Source: JACRPI01 sp041671005 (GTDB lineage: Archaea > Nanobdellota > Nanobdellia > Woesearchaeales > DSVV01). Taken from it: 20,349 bases of DNA. Location: NCBI GenBank assembly GCA_041671005.1, contig JBAZCJ010000011.1, positions 1 through 20,349 of the forward strand. Direction: 5' to 3'. Position numbers and translations under genes: made by a program. A model generated the notes under the pieces. It saw nothing but the letters and a program-made list of their open reading frames with translations, was not told the DNA's origin and searched no databases. Positions 1 through 8,200 of the stretch are shown here, piece after piece. The number at the start of each line of letters is the position of its first letter. Within the stretch, counting starts at the first letter, position 1.

Positions 1-871
1 CATTCTTAAATTTAGTTGTTTCTGAGTTTTCAGTATCAACATGATCAAAGAAGCTTCGCACATACCATGCTAGGTTTGAAAAGCCATTGCTGAGGGACTC
101 TGGTGTTTTTGTCGAGCTCCAGATATTGTTAACTCTTTTGCTGTATGTAACAGACAAAGACATGAACACAGCAGTGCCAAATATGATCACTGAGGTTATG
201 GTCACAATATCTATTCCCAGGTTGAATCCACTGCCGAGTTTTGCAATCAGCAGAGCGAATTCACCAACAGATATCATTGCAAGACTTGCAAAAAATATCT
301 GATCCCCCCTGAAGCCTGCAAACACATAACTTACAAGCCCCACAGCAATGAATCGTGAAAGGATGACAGCAGCAAAAAGAACAAGAATAAATGTTAAATT
401 TGGTTTAATGTTTCCAAAATTAACCATTGTTCCCATTGCGATAAAAAATAATGAACCAATTGTTTCTGAGTATGGCAGTACGACATGTTCAAAAGATTTT
501 GCTTGAGGTAATGATGCAATGATACTTCCTGCAAGGAATGCTCCTGCGCTAGGTGATAAACCAAGAACATAAGCAAGAACACTGAACCCTGCACAAAATC
601 CTAATGCAAGGAATCTAGTCATATCGTCAGAACCATTTTTTAATAACCAATTAAACATAATTTTTGATGTGCAGAGCATGATGCCGTATGCAATTAAAAG
701 TGTAGATAATCCAATAATTAAATGTTCAACCATTCCAACCATTGAGGTTCCATTTGTTTGTTGTAATCCTGAAAAAAAGATAAGTGCAATGATTGCAAGA
801 ATATCTTCAATGATAAGTACCGTCAGTAAAAGTGGTATTTCTTGTCTGTTATACAATGATTTCTGCTGAGA
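1..871 (-). CDS. Kef-type cation/proton antiporter, C-terminal membrane part (frame-shifted, runs off the window)
   Basis: This is the continuation of the antiporter whose N-terminus lies at 823-1266, in the next reading frame. It is open from about 871 down to base 1 with no stop and no start codon of its own. The translation contains IIEDILAIIAL, which matches the family helix carrying the conserved Asp (the QD motif in KefB/KefC), then SPSAGAFLAGSIIASLP and FFIAMGTMVNF, both typical of CPA2 (Na+/H+ exchanger, PF00999) transporters. About eight hydrophobic segments are visible. The family exchanges K+ or Na+ for H+ across the cytoplasmic membrane. A cytosolic TrkA-N regulatory domain often follows; it would lie outside the window. 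The membrane domain ends near base 150, and a hydrophilic stretch follows. Family assignment is firm; ion specificity cannot be read from the sequence. Confidence 0.85.
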
Positions 872-1266
872 ACTTTAATAATAACAACAGTACTTGAAAA
901 TGAAATAATTGCGCCTGCAAATATGCCGATTAATGTTGAATATCCTAATAATGCTGCTACTTGAAATCCGATGAAGAATGCGATTCCTACTTTGAGGACT
1001 GCAACAGTAATTCCTTTGAATCCTACTTTAACGAGTTTTGTAAGATCAAATTCAAGGCCAACAACAAAGAGTAAAAGGATTGCACCAAATTCAATGATCA
1101 TGTCAATCCATTGTTGATTTGAAACTAAGTTTAATGTATTTGGGCCGATGAGTGCGCCGATGACTAAAAGTCCAAGAACAGTTGGTTGTTTGAAACGTTT
1201 TGCAATCATTCCGCCAATTACAGCGAAGACGCACAATGTAATTATTGTTAATAATTCAGTTTCCAT
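823..1266 (-). CDS. Kef-type cation/proton antiporter, N-terminal fragment ended by a frameshift
   Basis: The first about 132 residues are a good CPA2 antiporter N-terminus: METELLTIITLCVFAVIGG, then KRFKQPTVLGLLVIGALIGP, then a segment ending LLLFVVGLEFDL, and a helix ending SFSSTVVIIKV. These are the family's first four to five membrane segments. After the codon at 871-873 the frame gives about 15 unrelated residues and stops at 823-825, while the true family sequence (SQQKSLYNRQEIPLLL) resumes in the -1 frame. I chose the ATG at 1264-1266 because AGGGTAGGA lies just upstream on the minus strand and a TATA-like box at 1326-1332 predicts a transcript start near 1303. That start is downstream of the longer alternative start at 1320. 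Either the gene is a recent pseudogene or the base loss is a sequencing error. Confidence 0.8.
   Translation of the reverse strand: METELLTIITLCVFAVIGGMIAKRFKQPTVLGLLVIGALIGPNTLNLVSNQQWIDMIIEFGAILLLFVVGLEFDLTKLVKVGFKGITVAVLKVGIAFFIGFQVAALLGYSTLIGIFAGAIISFSSTVVIIKVLSRNHCITDKKYHFY
866..873 (-). other. Frameshift point in the antiporter gene
   Basis: Reading the minus strand, codons match the CPA2 family up to the GTT at 873-871 and match again from the TCT at 871-869 one frame back, which amounts to one missing base. No homopolymer and no classical X-XXY-YYZ slippery heptamer is visible here, so programmed -1 frameshifting is not supported. A real one-base deletion and an assembly or read error cannot be told apart from the sequence alone. 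Confidence 0.75.
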
Positions 1267-1325
1267 ATAAATTCCTACCCTCTTATTGTATCTGTGCGGT
1301 AACAGATCCTTTTCTGCCACACAAC

Positions 1326-1332
1326 TAATATA
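1326..1332 (-). promoter_or_regulatory. Candidate archaeal TATA box for the antiporter gene
   Basis: On the minus strand an A-rich element (AAAAAGG) is followed by TATATTA, a plausible BRE/TATA pair. Transcription would begin near 1303 and give a leader of about 37 nt carrying the AGGGTAGGA ribosome-binding sequence. The 1321-1512 spacer also holds ATATATAAAG at 1383-1392, which reads as TATA-like on both strands, so the exact box is uncertain. Confidence 0.4.
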
Positions 1333-1477
1333 CCTTTTTGTATACTTGTTTGTCTTTTAGGATATTATTATACTCCTAACCGATATATAAAGCTTTTGGA
1401 ATGGGCATAGGTTTTAAGCAATTACCTGTTTTGTTTTTAAGCTAGTGTTACTTAGTAGTGGTTAAAAAAGAGAAAAA

Positions 1478-1485
1478 TATATAAA
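1478..1485 (+). promoter_or_regulatory. Archaeal TATA box upstream of the exported Cys protein gene
   Basis: TATATAAA preceded by the purine-rich AAAAAAGAGAAAAA resembles an archaeal BRE-TATA element. A start of transcription about 25 bases on (near 1508) would place AGGTGG (1511-1516) at the very 5' end of the mRNA, eight bases before the ATG at 1525. Confidence 0.55.
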
Positions 1486-1524
1486 CTAGCGTCAATATAA
1501 ATTATAAAACAGGTGGAATTAACA

Positions 1525-2229
1525 ATGAAGACAACAATACCAATAATCGTATTTTGTGCAGGATTATCTATAGGATGTTCAGATTATAATTTGAATAATG
1601 TCGGTGATTTTGAGGATTCAGGATATATTACAAATGATTCAGGATTTCAAGAAGATACAGCAGCTACTCTTGAAACCTATAACTCTTGCAATCCGTATGA
1701 TGTTGGTTGGGATGTAAATCCTGTTGGAACTGAAAGATCATCATGTATGGGTATTGAAAATTCACTTTTAAGTGTCGAGCCATATGGAAATTTTGCAAAT
1801 TTTACAACGCAAGTATACATGAAAGATTGTGGATTTAATTCAATAGTAGGTGGAGAAGATACTTCAACATTAAGAGTTATTATAAAAGCTGAAGATGCAT
1901 CTGGAAATGAAATCAGTGGATTTTCATATGGATTAACAAATTACAATATCAATTGTAGTACTAATGATTCTAGCAATCAAGAGTTTACACGGTTAAATAT
2001 TACTCCTTATGAATCTGTTCTCTCGTCAGAATTTGTGTTCTTTAATGTTTGGCCAATATCACAAACAGAATATGATTCTCTTAACGCAGAATTGTCTGTT
2101 GCTCAGATGTCTTCATCTGAATTAGAAACAAAGCTTTCTACAATGTTTTCTATTGAACCATTGAAAGGTACAATAGATTGTCGTGGTGCAGAAACAGTAG
2201 CAGAGTGCGAAACAACGCTGTATCATTGA
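1525..2229 (+). CDS. Small exported protein, possible lipoprotein, unknown function
   Basis: This 234-aa protein begins with a short basic-hydrophobic signal (MKTTIPIIVFCAGLSIGC). The cysteine at residue 18 follows L-S-I-G, an imperfect lipobox, so lipid anchoring is possible but not certain. An acidic, Thr/Ser/Asp-rich linker follows (residues about 19-52), then a beta-rich domain with six further cysteines (55, 74, 102, 144, 219, 228), an even number that suits disulfides outside the cell. I do not recognise the domain. The GTG at 1513 opens the same frame, but AGGTGG at 1511-1516 is a ribosome-binding site for the ATG at 1525. The gene ends ten or so bases before the transglutaminase-like gene and probably shares its mRNA. 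The start, with GCSDYNL and then Asp/Thr-rich sequence, has the style of bacterial surface lipoproteins, which may hint at transfer. Confidence 0.8.
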   Translation: MKTTIPIIVFCAGLSIGCSDYNLNNVGDFEDSGYITNDSGFQEDTAATLETYNSCNPYDVGWDVNPVGTERSSCMGIENSLLSVEPYGNFANFTTQVYMKDCGFNSIVGGEDTSTLRVIIKAEDASGNEISGFSYGLTNYNINCSTNDSSNQEFTRLNITPYESVLSSEFVFFNVWPISQTEYDSLNAELSVAQMSSSELETKLSTMFSIEPLKGTIDCRGAETVAECETTLYH

Positions 2230-2242
2230 TGGGAAATAATTG

Positions 2243-2842
2243 GTGTATGATGAAAAAAATGAGTTGAAACCCATGGTACAAGAATTATACACAAAACCAT
2301 TAATGCTTGGCGAATTGTATTATTTATCGCTTATAAGATCTAATGGATTAGATGGTGCTGTTGGAATTCTTGAATCTAAACTTAAAGATGAAAGTGAAGA
2401 AGGTTCTCGACTAGCACAATTATTAAGACAAGAATTTACTCTTGATAATCTAGACTTACCCGACGAGCTTGTAGATTTAACTAATGCATACACAAGAGAA
2501 AATACTGAAACAATAGTTAGAGATAATTTTGGTTCTGAATATGAATACTGGAATGCATGGTATCAGGCTCTTCAACCAAGTCAAACTCTAAAAAAAGGAA
2601 GTGATTGTAAAGGTTTTGCAGTTTTAAGTGTTGTTTGTGATAGATTACAAAGTGTTCCTTCACGATTGTATCCTATTAACGATAATCACTTAATTACTCA
2701 ACGTTATATTGATGATCAATGGGCAGGTATAGATCCGAGAGCAGTAATAGGAGCGGGAATAGAAATTCCAATTATTATTTCTGAAAATCAAGAATATAAT
2801 CGAGCCTATGAAAAAGCATTGACATTGTTGCATTCTAAATAA
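2243..2842 (+). CDS. Transglutaminase-like fold protein with Cys-His-Asp triad
   Basis: The C-terminal half fits the transglutaminase-like/papain-fold pattern. A cysteine in GSDCKGFAVLSVVCDRL (about residue 122) is followed by VPSRLY, corresponding to the family's IPAR segment, then a histidine in NDNHLITQRYIDDQW (about 149) and an aspartate in AGIDP (about 164), in the family's order and spacing. Such proteins act as cysteine peptidases, amidases or cross-linkers; the substrate here is unknown. Residues 1-110 are helical and charged and match nothing I know. There is no signal peptide or membrane segment, so it should act in the cytoplasm. The start is uncertain: a stop lies at 2237-2239, TTG at 2240 and GTG at 2243 follow, and GATGGGA about nine bases before favours GTG 2243; ATG 2273 is an alternative. 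It is 13 bases behind the exported protein gene, so a joint role is plausible. Confidence 0.72.
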   Translation: MYDEKNELKPMVQELYTKPLMLGELYYLSLIRSNGLDGAVGILESKLKDESEEGSRLAQLLRQEFTLDNLDLPDELVDLTNAYTRENTETIVRDNFGSEYEYWNAWYQALQPSQTLKKGSDCKGFAVLSVVCDRLQSVPSRLYPINDNHLITQRYIDDQWAGIDPRAVIGAGIEIPIIISENQEYNRAYEKALTLLHSK

Positions 2843-2849
2843 TTTCGTC

Positions 2850-2856
2850 TTTTTTT
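2850..2856 (+). terminator. T-run terminator after the transglutaminase-like gene
   Basis: A run of seven T residues, within TTTCGTCTTTTTTTCTC, starts eight bases after the stop codon. No hairpin precedes it. Hairpin-free oligo-T tracts are the usual archaeal termination signal. The remaining spacer up to 3031 is AT-rich and otherwise holds only the promoter at 2978-2985. Confidence 0.5.
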
Positions 2857-2977
2857 CTCAATAGTTTACCTTGCAAGTACAAAAGGGGTATATTTTTAAA
2901 GTAATAACTTATTCAATAGTTTAAACATTATTCTTTTAATATTTTCTTCATTCTTTCCCTCTATAACTTTCCAAACA

Positions 2978-2985
2978 TTTATATA
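2978..2985 (+). promoter_or_regulatory. Archaeal TATA box for the surface-protein locus
   Basis: TTTATATA preceded by CCAAACA is a near-ideal archaeal TATA box. Transcription would start about 25 bases on, near 3005-3008. That is downstream of the ATG at 3002 and upstream of the GTG at 3032, and so argues for the latter as start codon. An identical octamer precedes the gene at 19371. Confidence 0.65.
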
Positions 2986-3031
2986 CCTCTTTGCACAAAA
3001 AATGACTATTATTCGGGAAAAGGGGAAATAT

Positions 3032-5269
3032 GTGAGAATACGTACTGGTAGCTCAAGCTCAAAAGGGCAAGTAACTGTCTTCATTGTCATTGGGATTCTA
3101 TTAATTTTAACAGTTGGCACAATCTTTTTTGTTCAATATGCATTCAAAGCTCCATTTGAACTTTCAAGTGATCCAGTCACAGCATATGTTCAACAATGTC
3201 TTCTTGATACAACAAAAGAAGCAGTTATTGTTGCAGGTCAGACTGGTGGATATATGTTTGAAGAGCAATTAACAAATTCAGAAAAGGATGTCCTTAGTCT
3301 TGCACCATTCAATAGCAATTATTTTGTTGTAGGAAATCAGCAGTTGCGTTATTGGTATTACCAAGACCAAAATGGGATAGATAAAATTGATATTCCGTTA
3401 CTTGAAAAACAATCAGAAGGAGACAATTCTATTCAAAGTCAAATAGAAACATATGTCACAGAAAAAATGCTTGTGTGTCTTAATGATTTTAAAGGATTAC
3501 AAGGAATAACAATAACCCCTACAGGGAATCTTTCAATTTCTGTTCTGTTTACAGATTTATCTGTAGAAGCTACAGCAACATATCCTCTTGAATTAAGTCA
3601 AGAATCTACAACGACAACACATGATTCATTTACAGTTTTTTTTGATTCAAGTTTGAAGAAAACATATGGGCTTGCCAAAGAAATTACAGAGCAAGAATTA
3701 AATACTCTTTTTCTTGAACAGGAAACAAAGAATTTGCTTTCAACTTATGGTCAAGTTAGCAGAGAATATCTTCCTCCAATGAGTGGAGGATTGCAGTTTG
3801 AATCTTGCGCAAATCGAGTTCTGTGGTTTTATCCAACTGTTAAATCAAACGTTCAAGAAATGTTAGCAGGAAATATTCCATATATTCATGTTGCAAACAC
3901 TGATTATAAAAACGTAGTTATTACAAAAGCTATGGAGCCAGACCAAAAAACAAGAGAACTTCGTCAATCTATTTTTGATAGTTTTACTCAGCAATTTTCT
4001 GGAGGGTATGAAAATCTTATTGCAACATTTAATTATCAATCAAATTATCCAGTAGATTTATCTTTTGGGAATAATGTAGGATACGGGCTTATTGAACCAA
4101 ATTCTTTTGAAATAAATCTTGTTGTTGCAAACATCTGTATGTTTGAATACAGCTTTTTGTATAATCTTAAATATCCTATATTAGTTACAATTATTGATCC
4201 TACCGGCCCTATTGATGGTAGTGCGTATGTGTTCCAATTTCCTTTACAAGTGGTTCTTAAAAATAATTATCCTAGAATAAAATTAAATGATGTATTGAGA
4301 AATCAATATATAATTCCAGAAACAACAGATGAACCTTCATATCAGTGTGATCCAAAACAGCGTTTAAGCGATGAAAGTATATTGACCGTTACAGATGCAA
4401 ATAATAATCCTGTAAAAGACGCAGTTGTCAATTTCCAATGTGGTCCAAGTTATGTCTATGATTATGATATTAATGGTTCAGTAACTGCAGTTCATTCATT
4501 TGCAAAAACATGTTTGATGGGTGCTACAGATAGTTCAGGTATATTGAAAACAGCATATCCTCCTTGTATTGGTGGCGGTATTGTTACTATTAAAAATCCG
4601 TTCTATCTTGAAAAGAGTATTGCTACAGGAGATATTCTCCAAGGAACTTTTTTTGAAAAACAAGTTCAATTAGATAAAGTATATACTATGAATCTTGATG
4701 TGCAAAAATATTTTGTCGCACCTCCTTCTGAAACAAATGACGTGGGCATAGGTATTCATCTTGATGAAAATAGTAATATCATTGCATGCAACATTAATCT
4801 TGAACCCCAAGAACTTCAACCGTATGAATCTGCGTTGATTTCATTAACAAAAATAGATACTGAAAATGGTGTTCTTCCTGGTGCTCCTGTTGCGCTATAT
4901 AATGGAACTGGAACACTTGACGTTGCACCTGGGCAATATTATGTTGACATCATGCTTCTTCGAGGAGAAAGATACCCTGGAGAAATGACCATTGATGCGA
5001 ATAGTGAAGCAATAACAGTAGAAACATTAACTGGAACAAAAACAACAACGTATCCTGAGGATGATATTCTTGTCCCTCAAACATTCAGTGGCGGTTCTGT
5101 ATTTTATTGGAATGTCACAACAAAAGAATTAGAAGGAAGTGATACAATCAAATTTTCAATTTTTGATGAAGGAATTCCAAAAACAATTGAACAAGTAAGT
5201 GCCCCATTGATGCACAGAGAATCATGTTCAATATTACAAGCAGATAAAATTAAACCAGTCGTGAAATAA
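3032..5269 (+). CDS. Membrane-anchored surface protein with pilin-like N-terminus, paralog of the 634-aa protein
   Basis: I do not recognise a named family. The protein (745 aa from GTG 3032) begins with a short polar Ser-rich stretch, K-G-Q-V-T-V-F at residues 11-17, and a single hydrophobic helix (about 14-38). The bulk would then face outside. It is related to the protein at 11180 over most of its length: an AGxTGGYMF-type motif after a conserved Cys (56), ExYVTEKMLxCLNDF near 149, EYLPPM...C near 245-259, NIPYIHVANTDY near 281-292, KYPILV followed by a beta segment ending LKNNYPR near 380-415, and LLRGERYPG near the end. Residues about 440-535 resemble an Ig-like/carboxypeptidase-regulatory beta sandwich with extra Cys. 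GGGG at 3022-3025 and the TATA position support GTG 3032; ATG 3002 would add ten residues. Its stop directly abuts the next ATG (TAAATG), implying coupled translation of anchor and secreted partner. Confidence 0.8.
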   Translation: MRIRTGSSSSKGQVTVFIVIGILLILTVGTIFFVQYAFKAPFELSSDPVTAYVQQCLLDTTKEAVIVAGQTGGYMFEEQLTNSEKDVLSLAPFNSNYFVVGNQQLRYWYYQDQNGIDKIDIPLLEKQSEGDNSIQSQIETYVTEKMLVCLNDFKGLQGITITPTGNLSISVLFTDLSVEATATYPLELSQESTTTTHDSFTVFFDSSLKKTYGLAKEITEQELNTLFLEQETKNLLSTYGQVSREYLPPMSGGLQFESCANRVLWFYPTVKSNVQEMLAGNIPYIHVANTDYKNVVITKAMEPDQKTRELRQSIFDSFTQQFSGGYENLIATFNYQSNYPVDLSFGNNVGYGLIEPNSFEINLVVANICMFEYSFLYNLKYPILVTIIDPTGPIDGSAYVFQFPLQVVLKNNYPRIKLNDVLRNQYIIPETTDEPSYQCDPKQRLSDESILTVTDANNNPVKDAVVNFQCGPSYVYDYDINGSVTAVHSFAKTCLMGATDSSGILKTAYPPCIGGGIVTIKNPFYLEKSIATGDILQGTFFEKQVQLDKVYTMNLDVQKYFVAPPSETNDVGIGIHLDENSNIIACNINLEPQELQPYESALISLTKIDTENGVLPGAPVALYNGTGTLDVAPGQYYVDIMLLRGERYPGEMTIDANSEAITVETLTGTKTTTYPEDDILVPQTFSGGSVFYWNVTTKELEGSDTIKFSIFDEGIPKTIEQVSAPLMHRESCSILQADKIKPVVK

Positions 5270-8200
5270 ATGAATTGTAAAAAATCCTATGCTTTATTTA
5301 TGATTTTTCTTATGTTATCTCTCCCTATTTTCTCTGCTAGTGCATTTGCCGCAACAACAGTTTCTATTAATTCTTATGCGGGAAGAGACGGGGTTAATGG
5401 ATATATTAGTGAATATGATGATACATTAAATGTTGAAGCAGAAATTATTTTAGATACTTCTACTGATTCCTTTACAAATTTCACACAAGGAAATGTGTAT
5501 GCAGAAGTCTTTGGAAAAAAAGAAGTTTTTGACTCTTGTGAGCAAAGTGGCAGTTCATACACTTGTTATTACAATAGTGCTTCTGCAGATAGAACTGCAG
5601 CTGAAAAATCATTATTAGTATCAGTATATGATGATGATAAAGCAATTGTTGCAACAGAAGAAGAAACTGTGTATATTGATGGTGAATCTCCGACAATTAA
5701 CAAAGCTTCATATCCCTCGTATTTTACAGATGATGTAACTATAAGTTTAGAACTTGAAGATGAAGCATGTACTTCTTGTTCAAGTGCCTGCAGTGGCATA
5801 GATAGAGTAGAATTGTTTTTTGCAGAAGAAGTAAAAGAAAATTTGACAATAGACACGTCTGATTGTGAGTATGATACAACTCTCGAAACTTCTGTGTCAG
5901 AATTAGGATTAACAGAAGGAGAGCAGCAAATGTGTATATATGTGTATGATAACGTGCAAAATAGTGTTAAAAAATGCAGTACAATTACTGTAGATACAGA
6001 AGCTCCATCTATTCCAAGTAATTCTTTTGTCATTAAAGATGATAGTGGAAATGCTATAGAACATACAAGTGGTGCACCGATTCATGCAACAGTGCAGGTA
6101 AATATTACTGATGTTGTGACAGGATTAAAAACAGAAACAGTCTATGCAAATCTTTCTGCATTTAATTCAGTTATTGGTGCAGACTATAATTTAATGACCG
6201 GAGACTGTAGCGAATATGAAAATAGTGTGTACATTTGTTCATGGGATGTTTATATAGAGACATCTGAAATAACTCCTTCTGTAAAAATATACGCCGAAGA
6301 TAATGCTGGAAACATAGGTGGATTAACGAAAACAATTAGTTTTGTTGAAGACACTACTGTTCCTGCGGTTTTATCATTAACCTCTGCATATGGAGATTAT
6401 TTTAATGCAAAGAATAATACCTTGACTCTTGAGGTTCAAGAAGAAGGGAGTGGATTTGATGATGTAAATGTGTATATTAATCTTGCTGAACTTTTGCTTG
6501 GCAGTCCTCATGCAGAATCATGTGCTCAGTCTGGAACTGTGTGGTATTGTTATTGGTCATTTGCAGTGCCATCTTCAGTAGCTCATGGGGAAAGTATTGA
6601 TGTTACTATTGCATCATTGAAAGACGATGCAGGAAATAGTTATGATTCTACAACATTTGAAGAACAAACCTTCATTTATGATGAAGAAGCTCCTGTATTT
6701 TTAAATGCAACAATGATTGCAGTAGGAAGAGAAGCAGATGTCATAACAGAAGGGGATATTGTTTCTATTGAAGCGTATCTTGAAGAAGATGTTTCAGGAT
6801 TAGATACAGCAAATGTGTATGCAGATTATAGTGATTTTGATGATACTAATGATATGCAATCAGCACAATCTTGTGTTGAAGTAAATGAAGATATTTGGCT
6901 GTGCACGTGGGAGTATACGGGTGCATTGACATCAGGAGATTCTGTTGAATTAAACTTTGTAGCAACAGACAATGCAGGTAATTTTAAAGATAGTGAAGAT
7001 GACAATGTTGTTGCAGAAAAATTTGTTGTCGGTTTTGTTGAAGGACAAGTTGATTATTGGGATGAGTATGCAAACGTTGAAGATATGCCTATGCTTAATC
7101 CAAACTTCTTATATTTCACTAGTTCTGGGACTATTGTTAGGGTAGATGCAGAATTAATTTCAAAAGGAACAATGCCGTATATTCATGCGTATCAAATTAA
7201 TGCATGTCAAGCTGGTTTATGGATGCCGACAAATATGTCTGCAATGGAATGGTATGAAGCAGGTATTGTTGGTCAATATTATACTGAAGATAATCGACAA
7301 AGTAAATATATTTTAGTTAATATTCCTTCATTCTTTTATGGAAAAGTAAATGCAACAGTTCCAGAAGATAGTATTGTTCAAATATTTTGTACTGCATCAA
7401 TCACACAAGCTCGCTCAGAATATAGTAATATTTATTCACCTAACGAAGAAGTCAATATTACTATAGAAATTCCATTAATGACTGGGTTATATACAGAACC
7501 AAGCCTGGCATCTGTAGATAAAATACAAAAGTATGAAAAATTAATTAACGGATTAGAAAAAATAACTAAATTTCTTGGTACATGGACAGATTGGGGAATG
7601 AAGATTTGCGGTCCTGCAAATACTGTGAGAGTTCTTGCAAATAATTTAGTAACAATGTTGAAATCCGTTGATGTCTTAACCCATGGAGAAGTAACCTCCG
7701 CAGTTGCAGCAACTGTGCAAGTAACAAACTTCCTTGATAGGATGTGGTATGGGTATTATGCAAAAGAAGATGTGTTTGCAGAAAAAAATAGTGATGGGGT
7801 AGACGTAACTGAAATTGCTGATACAGATAAAATGGAATATAATTTCCATAGTGAACAAGGTAAAATATTTTCTAATAAATATAAAGAATTAAGTTTAGGT
7901 TTTGTTTGCGATACAGTATTGTGTGAAAGTTGTACTGAAAGTTGGAACAAATTAATATTTTCATCTAAAAAAGAAAAAGCTCAGCCAACAGGGGGATATG
8001 TTGGGGGAACATACGTTCCAGATTGGCTTAGTATAAGACAGATTCCTGTAAATCCTCGTGAAAATTTTGTTGTTGCATTAATATGCTGGCCTCCATGCAT
8101 TCCAGGAATATATTCCCAATTAAATATTTACAAAGAAATCCTTATTGCATACAATACGTGTTTGAATGTTGCAACGATTAAAGGAGAAGATGTTAGTCAG

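Noticed and set aside
87..869. Short plus-strand open frames within the antiporter gene.
   Set aside because: They are antisense to a conserved membrane-transporter sequence and show no gene signals.
1424..1514. Nine-base inverted repeat ACCTGTTTT / AAAACAGGT, the second arm covering the ribosome-binding site of the gene at 1525.
   Set aside because: The first arm lies upstream of the predicted transcript start, the loop is over 70 bases, and such matches are expected in AT-rich DNA.
2225..2245. Possibility that the exported protein and the transglutaminase-like protein are one gene split by a frameshift.
   Set aside because: The two frames do not overlap: stops at 2227-2229 and 2237-2239 mean a single indel cannot join them.
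5569..6033. Long minus-strand open frame (154 codons) inside the 1104-aa gene.
   Set aside because: It lies wholly antisense to well-supported Ig-like repeats, is Ser/Val-rich as expected from the reverse complement, and has no promoter or ribosome-binding site.
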